The translations under genes and the position numbers were made by a program. Positions 55,984 through 64,000 of a DNA stretch of 64,000 bases are shown here, in pieces (positions within the stretch are counted from its first letter, which is position 1; each line of letters starts with the position of its first letter). The stretch comes from Thinopyrum elongatum (lineage: Eukaryota; Streptophyta; Magnoliopsida; Poales; Poaceae): the NCBI GenBank assembly GCA_011799875.1, contig CM022303.1, positions 423,764,483 to 423,828,482 on the forward strand, in the 5' to 3' direction. Below the pieces are notes generated by a model. The model was given only the letters and a program-made list of their open reading frames with translations. It had not been told where the DNA came from and searched no databases.

Positions 55984-58900
55984 ATGGTGAAGGACAAGAC
56001 GAAGGCACTCGAGCGCGCCAAGAAGGGAGGCGGAGGGAAGAAGGCGACGGGCTTCCGGGCTGGATCCAGGGCGATTGGATCCGCTCGACGGTCACGCAGA
56101 CGGATCTTGAGGATCTCCAGACCGATGGCCTCGTGGTGCCTGGCTCATGGAGAGTGCCGGGGAGGGAGACCGAGCCTCAGCCTCAACCCGACGAGCGAGT
56201 TCTCCTCCTCACTCACGTGGAGAGAGGTTTTTCTTTGCCCCCTCATCAATTTTTCCGCGGTTTTCTGAACTTCTTCGGTGCCCAAATCCACCATTTTCCT
56301 TCGAACACCATCTCGTACTTAGCAGCCTATGTGTCCATGTGTGAAAATTTCTTGGGGTGTCGTCCTCATTGGGGCTTGTTCAAACATATCTTCACATGCC
56401 GTTCTCAGTCGGTTAAAAAGGAGAATCCGAGTGATTCGAGGACCCATGTGATTCAGTTGTGTGGGGGCTTGGGAATCCAAATGAGAGGTAGGAGTGCTTT
56501 CCCAGCCATGACTTTTCCCGAGTCAGTTCGTGGTTGGCAGTCGACTTGGTTCTACTACAAAGATGTTCCCACTCCTGGCTCGTCGACTGGTCTTCCTCCC
56601 TTCACGTTGGACAGAGCCCATTCCCCTCGCTCGCTGACTGTTGACGAGGATGAGAAAACTGAGGTGGCGATTCTGGTGGAATCTGTGGTCGAGTTGATCC
56701 GGGGCGGAGTGACGGGCTTGGACCTGTTGGAGGCGTTTCTCAGTCGACGCATCCAGCCCCTTCAAGCTCGCGACCATCCCATGTGGTTATATTCAGGTGC
56801 AGACAACTCCACTCGGACCCACCCGGAGGAAGTCAATGAAGAGACGGTGGCGCAGTGGCTCAGGAGCATCACTGGGGCCCGTGACAACCCTCGCGGGGCC
56901 AAGCGAATTCTGCCCTTCGACTCTGAGCACCCCCCGGGAGAGGTGAAGCTCACTTTTGTCGAGTGTTTGTTTTCTTTGCTTCACTGTGTAAAATTATTGA
57001 AGACCAACTGACTTGGGTGTTTGTGTCTTGCAGGCCTTCACGAAGATGTACTCGCCCATGCCGAATGGAGAGCAGCTCACTGGAGGAGAGGAGAGTGAGG
57101 GCGGGAGCGCCGACATCGAATATGCTGACGACAGTGAAGGTGACAGCGACGACTCTGAAGACGGCGAGGAGGTCGAGTCACCACCGCGCACTGAACGTCG
57201 TACCAAGCAGACCCAAGATCTCACGGCTAGCCAGGGCAAGGCTGGAGTCGAGTGCCAGGACCCTGAAGCGCACTCGGACGCCAACTCTTGACCCGACTGA
57301 GAAAACTGCTAAACAAGCCAAGGTCGTTCCACCTAAACCTCGGAAGGCTTTGCCCAGGATAAAGGTTGCTGTGCCTATCGCTTCGACGTAAGTGCCTTTG
57401 TTGCAAATCGTTTCACTTTCTGTCTTATTCTCGCAGACCCTTATGTTTTTGCTGACCGAGTGGAATTCTGAATCCTAGGGCGGCTACCTCTGCAACGTCT
57501 CAAATGGAGATTGATGACGAGCGCGCAGACGCAGAGACTGCGGACGCAGCAACTTCCCAGGCAGGTATGATCAACTCACATCTTGTTCTGTCTCGCTACT
57601 TGCTCTGGCGATCGACTGAGATCTGACTGTCGAGTGACTGCAGCGCCAACCAATGTCATCACTCTCCCAGACGATGACGAGGAGGAACCTCCAAGAAGCG
57701 CAGGAGGAAGAGGCAGGCCGACTTCCTCACGAAGCCATGCTAGGAGAACGCCTTCAGGCCAGACATCTCGTACGCCGCCTGAACTTGCTTTCAAGAACCT
57801 GGTGGTTCGTTTCAGACTGGCGCTATCTCTACCGCTCCGCCGTCGACTGCTCTGCCGTTGGTATCAACTCTTCCAAGCTCTGGACCTGCTGACCAGACTC
57901 AAGCGCCGATCGTTCTGACTATATCATCAGCTCCGCCGTCGACTGTATTCGCTCTGCACCATGTCCCAGAGGACCAGACCGGGGCCAGCAAGGAGGCTAT
58001 GATCCAGGCCGGCTTGATGATGCAGCGCCTGAAGGAGGTATATGAAAGCAGCAAGCTAGCTTATGACGCCAGCACAGCCCTTCAAGCGAATGTTCGAGTA
58101 AGTGCGATAGTAAGTTGATTTCCGATTGAATTTTTTGCGTCTTGATTCTGTTGAATCTGTACACCCAGTCTTGATTCTGTTGAATCTGTACACCCACTGG
58201 GTATTTTCTTTTGTTCCGCATTCCCTCCACTCGAAACGGTCAGGCCGCACTGAGTGGAGAATCGATCCAGTGGGGGCACGCAGAGTGCACCCACTGAGTG
58301 TAGTCCCCGAGACCGCCGTCGAATGTTTGATTCGGCGGGGGTCTTAGAATATTGTTTTGCTTGAAGCTCTTCACTCGAATCGGGTCAGGCCGTATCAAGT
58401 GGGAACTTATCCAGTGGGGGCACACTGAGTGCACCCACTGGGTGTAGTCCCCGAGACCGCCGTCGAATGTTTGATTCGGCGGGGGTCTGAGAACAAGTTT
58501 TTTTTCTTTTCCACTCGGGACGGTCAGGCCGCGCCGAGTGGGAAATTGATCCAGTGGGGGCACGTTGAGTGCACCCACTGGGTGTAGTCCCCGAGACCGC
58601 CGTCGAATGTTCGATTCGGCGGTGGTCTTAGAACACTTTTGATAATAGCAATCTGGATTTGCTCTTCTCCATTCGGAAGTAGAGGAATTACCTTTCTCTT
58701 TGTCGACTGAATTGTCTTTTTGTTGATCTCAGAAATCTTGTGAACTTGGGACTCAGTACACTGCCCTAAAGAAGGAGAAGATCCAACTACAACTGGATCT
58801 AGAATTTGCCAAGAAGAACCTGAAGGATGCTCAGGATGAAGTGAAGACCATGGGAGGTAACACTTTGCTGACTGTGTGCTTTGTCATTTCTTCCTTCTCG

Positions 58901-59846
58901 TCCTTTGAACCGAGTGACTCCACTCGAATAGATGTACGTAGTGAAAACCGCCAACTCCAAGCACGACTGAAGAATGTTATTTCTTTAGACACTATGAAGC
59001 AGGCGCTGGAGAGGAAAGACAATGAACTCGCGGGGGCGCAAAAGGTGGCTCGGGAGAAGACTGAAGCAGCTGAGAAGAAGCTAGCATCAGTCGGTAAGCT
59101 CGAGGAGGAGAACGCGACGCTGAAAACCGTTGTTGATGAGGCGAAGAAGGAAGCTGCTCAGCTGAGGGAGGAGAAAACCGTCTTGTCCGACAAGGTGGAC
59201 CAGCTCACTCGGAAGAGGGATGAACTGGAGGAATATTTGGGGGGCCTTGCGAAGAAGATGTACATCATGCTTGAAGGTATTCTCCCCTGCCTGAGTGAAC
59301 TCTTGAGAGTATTGTCAATTTTTTTTGTCAGAATAGTATTGCTCACTCATTCTTCTTTGTGCAGAATGCTGTCAGAACTTCGAGCAAAAAACAGAACAAA
59401 TTGAACCAGGCCTGGACCCCACCAAGTCACTCGTCAAAGATGATGCCGCTATGAATGTACTACGACTTGAAGCTCGTCTCGACAGTGTCTTGGGGTACAT
59501 TGCTCGACTGAAGGTTGCACTGACAAGGATTGACAAGGAGCTGTGGCCAGAGGATACGCTTCAGAACGACCTCGAGTCACTGATGACTCAGCTCGATGAA
59601 ATCCCTGGTCGAGTGCAAGCGTGGAAGAAATCAGCTGTCCGCTGTGGAGCCGATGTGGCGCTCTCACTCGTTCGTGTTCACTGCAAGGAGGCTAGGGAGG
59701 ACAAACTGAAGGCTCTCCAAGTGGCAAACACGAAGAAGCTCCAATTTGAAGATTTTATGGAGACCTTCATTGATGCAGCCACTCAGATTGCAGATGGCGT
59801 TGATCTGGACACCTTTGTCGAGCCCGCGAGTCCTCCTGCCGAGTGA
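55984..59846 (+). pseudogene. Antisense spliced gene of Tat copy 2 (same family as 5789-8594)
   Basis: Starts MVKDKTKALERAKKG. A frameshift near 56045-56055 breaks the link to the main frame (from about 56055), which carries the same domain as the Tat copy 1 gene: PPHQFFRGFLNFFG, MCENFLGCRPHW, RIQPLQARDHPMW. Exon 1 ends at about 56942. Later exons begin after clean acceptors: 57034 (AFTKMYSPMP, acidic), 57479, 57643, one ending at about 58099 (QRLKEVYESSKLAYDASTAL), 58732, 58993-59275 (long coiled coil) and 59365-59846 (ends FVEPASPPAE). A second frameshift sits near 57250. Its own TATA box and introns make it an independent gene carried on the opposite strand. Function unknown. Confidence 0.75.
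58141..58632 (+). repeat. Intronic minisatellites in the antisense gene
   Basis: A 29-base unit (TTGATTCTGTTGAATCTG) is duplicated at 58141-58198. Then a roughly 140-base unit starting CACTCG and containing GTCAGGCCG and CCGAGACCGCCGTCGAATGT occurs three times, at 58228, 58372 and 58512. Confidence 0.9.
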
Positions 59847-59984
59847 GAAAAACTTCATGACCCAAATTTATTTGCCTCGGAATGCCGAGTGATCCTGTAA
59901 TCGTAAAACTCGTTCGGGCTCATTGCCCGAGTACTTTTGATTTCATTTCTGAACTTGATGGACATATTCGAATATTGCTTTTTT

Positions 59985-60980
59985 GCTTTCAGCACGCTTC
60001 GAGTGAACGGATTTTTTAACTCAGGCGAAACTGGTTCGCGGCTAAGTCTCCGAGTGTGAGGGATGCTCTCCACTCGGAGCGATTTTTAACTTAGGTGAGG
60101 ACAGGCTCGCGGCTAAGCCTCCGAGTGAGAGTGATGCTCTCACTCGGAGTAGTTTTTAAACTTAGGCTAGGACTGGCTCGCGGCTAAGCCCCCGAGTGAG
60201 AGTGATGCTCTCACTCGGAGTAGTTTTTTTTTAATTTAGGCGAGGACTGGCTCGTGGCTAAGCCCCCGAGTGAGAGTGATGCTCTCACTCAGAGTAGTTT
60301 TTTACCTTAGGCGAGGACTGGCTCGCGGCTAAGCCCCCGAGTGGGAGGGATGCTCTCACTCGGAATAGTTTTTTAACTTAGGCGAGGACGGGCTCGCGGC
60401 TAAGCCTCCGAATAGGAGGGATGCTCTCACTCGGAGTGTTTTTAACTTAGGCGAGGACTGGCTCGCGGCTAAGCCCCCGAGTGGGAGTGATGCTCTCACT
60501 CGGAGTGTTTTTTTAACTTAGACAAGGACTGGCTCGCGGCTAAGCCTCCGAGTGGGCGGGATGCTCTCACTCGGAGTAGTTTTTAACTTAGGCGAGGACT
60601 GGCTCGCGGCTAAGCTCCTGAGTGGGAGGGATGCTCTCACTCGGAGTGTTTTTAACTTAGGCGAGGACTGGCTCACGGCTAAGCCCCCGAGTGGGAGGGA
60701 TGCTCTCACTCGGAGTGTTTTTAACTTAGGCGAGGACTGACTCGCGGCTAAGCCCCCGAGTGGGAGGGACGCTCTCACTCGGAGTAGTTTTTTAACTTAG
60801 GCGAGGACGGACTCACGGCTAAGCCCCCGAGTGGGAGGGATGCTCTCACTCGGAGTAGTTTTTTTAACTTAGGCGAAAATAGGTTTCGCAGCTAAGTCCC
60901 CGAGTGGGAGGGATGCTCTCACTCGGAGTAGTTTTTTAACTTAGGCGAAAACAGGTTTCGCAGCTAAGTCACCCGCTGGG
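59985..60980. repeat. ~71-bp tandem array of hairpins (about 14 units)
   Basis: GATGCTCTCACTCGG recurs at about 60062, 60132, 60203, 60278, 60349, 60420, 60488 and on to 60913. Many units contain CCGAGTGAGAG, a 5-base loop and its exact complement CTCTCACTCGG (for example 60121-60147), then TTTTTAACTTAGGCGAGGAC. It fills the spacer between the 3' ends of the convergent antisense gene and pol. Confidence 0.93.
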
Positions 60981-61089
60981 TTTTTTGAACACACACTTAT
61001 ACGAGAGAAATCATCATAGGACTGCAGGAGTCACGTCTGGATAAACAATCTAAAAAAAGTGTACTTATTACATCTCGACATTCCGAGTG

Positions 61090-63225
61090 TTAGGTATAAA
61101 ATCGTCGGAGAAGATCTTCATTCTAGGAGCGTGGCTCGTCGATCTTCTTCGCGAGGTTGTAGAGGTGGTAGGCCCCGTTGTGTAGCACCTTGGTGACAAT
61201 GAAGGGGCCTTCCCATGCGGGGCAAGCTTGTGAGGCCGCTGTTGATCCACTTGGAGCACAAGATCTCCTTCTTGAAATGCTCGACCTCTGACATTCCTGG
61301 CGTGGAATCGACGAAGATCTTGCTGATAGACAGTCGACCGAATCAGGGCCATCTCGCGCTCCTCTTCCAATAAATCAACGGCGTCCTGCCGTGCCTGCTC
61401 TGCCTCTGCTTACGAATAGAGCTCCACTCGGGGTGAATTGTGGAAGAGGTCACTTGGCAGCACGGCTTCAGCTCCATACACCATGAAGAAATGGGTGCGA
61501 TCAGTCGACCGATTTGGAGTCGTCCTTAAACCCCATAGGACAGATGACAGTTCGGTCACCCAGGCTCCAGCTGCATGTTCCAGATCACGCATGAGTCTGG
61601 GTTTCAATCCTTGGAGGATAAGACCGTTCGCCCTCTCAGCTTGTCCATTCGACTGCGGGTGCGCAACGGATGCGTAGTCTACCCGAGTGCCTTGGGGGGC
61701 GCAAAAGTTTCTGAATTCTTCTGAGTCGAAGTTTGAGCCATTATCTGTGATAATACTATGAGGAACTCCATATCTGAATATCAATTCTTTCAAGAACTTG
61801 ATGGCTGTTCTTGAATCTAACTTCTTAATAGGCTTGGCTTCAATCCACTTGGTGAATATGTCGACTGCTACAAGCAGATGAGTGAAGCCACTCCTACCAG
61901 TCCTGAGGGGCCCAATCATGTCCAGTCCCCATACAGCGAATGGCCAGACGAGTGGAATGGTTTTCAGAGCAGGTGCGGGCTTGTGAGACATGTTTGCGTA
62001 GAACTGACACCCTTCACACCTCTGTACCATTTCCTTTGCAGCTTCATTGGCCCGTGGCCAGTAAAACCCGGCTCGGTATGCTTTAGCCACAATTGTCCGA
62101 GAGGACGCATGATGACCACAGGTCCCCGAGTGGATCTCTTGCAAAATCAGTTGACCTTCTTCTGGGGAAATACATCGCTGAGCTACGCCAGTAACACTTT
62201 CCCTGTAAAGCTGTCCACCTATCACTGTGAAAGCCTTGGATCTGCGGACAATCTGACGTGCCTCAACCTCATCCTCTGGGAGCTCCTTCCTTAGTATGTA
62301 TGCAATGTACGGCACAGTCCAGTCGGGTGTAATCACCAAGACCTCCATCACCAAGTCAATAACAGCAGGTATCTCAATTTCAGTCGGATTGGTGGGACTT
62401 TTCGCTTGGGGAGGCTCTTCAGTGAAAGGATCTTCTTGCACTGATGGGGCATGAAGGTGTTCTAGAAACACATTGCTGGGGATAGGCTTCCGAGTGGAAC
62501 CTATCTTTGCCAAATCGTTAGCTGCTTGATTTTTGAGTCGGGGAATGTGGTGAAGCTCCAAACCCTCGAACTTTTTCTCTAACTTCCTCACTGCATTGCA
62601 ATATCCAGTCATAGCAGGGTTTCTGACGTCCCACTCCTTCATCACTTGATTGACCACCAAATCCGAGTCACCGTAGACCATCAGGCGATGGACGCCGAGT
62701 GAGATAGCCATACACAACCCGTAGAGGAGTGCTTCATACTCAGCTTCGTTATTGGAGGAATCGAAGTGAATCTGGATGACATAACTGAGTTTATCACCTC
62801 TTGGGGACACCAGGACCACTCCGGCACCAGAACCATTCAACATTTTAGACCCATCGAAGAACATGGTCCAGTGTTCCGAGTGAACTTGAGTCGGTTGTTG
62901 CTGTTCAATCCACTCGGCCAAGAAATCCGCGAGCGCCTGAGATTTGATCGCCTTCTTTGCTTCGAACTTGATATCCAAAGGGAGAAGTTCAATTACCCAC
63001 TTAGCCACTCGACCAGTTGCATCTTGATTATTCATGATCTCAGATAATGGAGCATCACTGACGACTGAGACCGAGTGGTCTTGGAAATAGTGTGCAACTT
63101 TCTTCGCAGTCAAGTAAATTCCATAAACAAGCTTCTGGTAATGTAGATACCTTTGCTTGGACGGAGTCAAGACTTCAGAGATATAATACACTGGCCGTTG
63201 AACTTTATAGGTCTTGCCTTCTTCT
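61090..63225 (-). pseudogene. Pol of Tat copy 2: RNase H, archaeal-type RNase H, integrase (decayed at the end)
   Basis: Open from about 63225 to 61410. Counting from 63317: the first RNase H part runs about 33-137 (GKTYKVQRPVYYISEV, then SQALADFLAEW). A second RNase H follows (about 150-272; D155, E192, D217), the dual RNase H typical of the Tat lineage. Integrase: zinc finger C434 and C437, triad D466, D525, E561. The frame stops after VELYS (TAA near 61412). Beyond it the sequence continues with a frameshift near 61220 and a TAG in the last exon part, reaching LRRFYT at 61090. The reverse transcriptase is missing. The first 30 residues before the junction are not pol. Confidence 0.88.
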
Positions 63226-64000
63226 TCTTGATCGCCAGTCAAAATCCAATGACTCAATCCAAAATCAGATACCAGAATTGATCCGAAGCATATAAGTAAG
63301 TAATGAAGGAACTCCATACAACTTACATAACCTTGCCATGGTGAAAATCATCAAGGAACTGAAGAATATGTGAAGGTAAAATACATGTATATATACTTCA
63401 AAAGGGAACTAATTAGACGATAGCGATCAGCCTTCAAACTGCAAAGAGTTATTAGCTAACCATGAAGGTACTAACTCAAACTTCAAACATTATACATGGA
63501 TAGAGTCAACATTGATTTTATGGTTGCAACTGAACACGATGTATGTCATACATGCACGAATCATATCAAACATTTGTGAAAGCACATTTGCTCCCTTGGG
63601 TGTTTTGGTAATCAATGTCAACATACATATTATTGGACTAACAGTTCTACCTAGAATATTTCAGATAAGTCCAATGGTGGTGTGGCAAGGACAAGAGGAT
63701 GTGGAACCCCTTCAAAATGTGTAGAATAAATTTGGCTACCCCAAGACTCTACATTTTGGGTTTAGTGATCCAAGATCGCATTGAGTCCCTTAAGAAAGCC
63801 AATACTATTAAAAGGGGATGAGGTATTGTTGATGAGGTTGTTGCTCAAGTGCTCAGTGATATTGCTCCAAAAACCCTCAATCACTTTCCCAAACCACATC
63901 TGTCCAAAACCCTCATCCATCATTTCGGTCCCACCGATATATTCCATTTCAGACCCACTGAGATGATCCTACTACTGCCACAGCCAAAACCCTAGCTTTT
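63226..64000 (+). mobile_element. Probable part of another LTR retrotransposon
   Basis: From about 63575 the text (GTGAAAGCACATTTGCTCCC, TTTTGGTAATCAATGTCAAC, CAAGACTCTACATTTTGGG, CGGTCCCACCGATA) resembles a repeat family I associate with Triticeae LTRs. No TG/CA boundary was found, and 63226-63575 is unclassified. No gene. Confidence 0.4.

Larger units (their letters stand above)
54863..63225 (-). mobile_element. Tat/Retand-type gypsy element (copy 2)
   Basis: On the minus strand: pol (RNase H, second RNase H, integrase; 63225 to 61090), a spacer with a hairpin array, an antisense gene on the plus strand (55984-59846), a polypurine tract and the 3' LTR (55445-54863). AGAGC before 54863 should be a target-site copy. 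Upstream pol, gag and the 5' LTR are missing from the window: at about 63225 unrelated sequence begins. Confidence 0.88.

Noticed and set aside
56133..57011. True transposase gene
   Set aside because: The family name mentions transposon, but no DDE or other catalytic triad is visible. It is the antisense gene of a gypsy element.
59985..60980. CRISPR-like array
   Set aside because: Units are contiguous tandem repeats without unique spacers, in plant DNA inside a retrotransposon.
1..64000. tRNA, rRNA or other structural RNA genes
   Set aside because: No convincing tRNA or rRNA stretch was noticed by eye; only primer-site complements of tRNA-Asp were seen. A tRNAscan-type search could not be run.

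Overview
The window looks like repeat-rich DNA from a large grass genome, most likely a Triticeae species (wheat, goatgrass or barley type). The evidence is nested Ty3/gypsy LTR retrotransposons with 5-bp target duplications, CACTA transposons with CACTA/TAGTG ends, PIF/Harbinger elements with TAA or TTA duplications, Stowaway MITEs, Helitron-like ends, and plant TATA boxes, splice signals and protein families. No database was consulted; family assignments rest on motifs and ends read by eye.

Left part (1-15355). A chromodomain-bearing gypsy element (pol end plus a 2.96-kb LTR, 1-4548) sits inside the integrase gene of a Tat/Retand-type gypsy element (4549-9391). That element sits at the TATA box of the left LTR of a minus-strand, non-autonomous Athila-like element (9392-15355). 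All three continue past the left edge.

Middle (15356-33768). 15.4-23 kb is low-copy-like DNA with decayed host-type genes: a DEDDy 3'-5' exonuclease with a frameshift, a coiled-coil gene with a frameshift and a stop, and a 162-codon ORF, among MITEs and diverged duplications. 23.4-25.8 kb carries two copies of a small Helitron-like element in opposite orientation. 26.3-33.77 kb is the 3' half of a CACTA transposon: a multi-exon TnpA-like gene with amplified exons, GGGCC-rich subterminal repeats and a TAGTG end. Its 5' end is not in the window.

Right-middle (33769-54862). A second Athila-like element (minus) is cut on its left by the CACTA end and lies in a remnant of another CACTA (to 40325). 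A 4.98-kb non-autonomous CACTA (41357-46337, TSD TGG) carries a poly(A)-tailed retroinsertion with a 13-bp TSD. Two PIF/Harbinger elements follow (46845-47986 and 49994-51500), each with a decayed ORF. From 52465 rightward a minus-strand Helitron-like 3' end is followed by gene-fragment exons (villin-like and coiled-coil), the usual signature of Helitron gene capture.

Right part (54863-64000). A second Tat/Retand element, minus strand, has its 3' LTR at 54863-55445, a multi-exon antisense gene with its own TATA box (55984-59846), a 71-bp tandem array of perfect hairpins (about 59985-60980) and a decayed pol with two RNase H domains and integrase (61090-63225). Unrelated sequence, probably part of another LTR element, replaces the rest of pol.

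No clearly intact host gene was found. Most coding potential belongs to transposable elements or is decayed, often by C-to-T changes that create stops. The least ordinary biology is the pair of antisense genes with their own promoters in the two Tat elements, the hairpin array between convergent genes, PPT-like hairpins inside the Athila-like elements, and the Helitron with captured exons.
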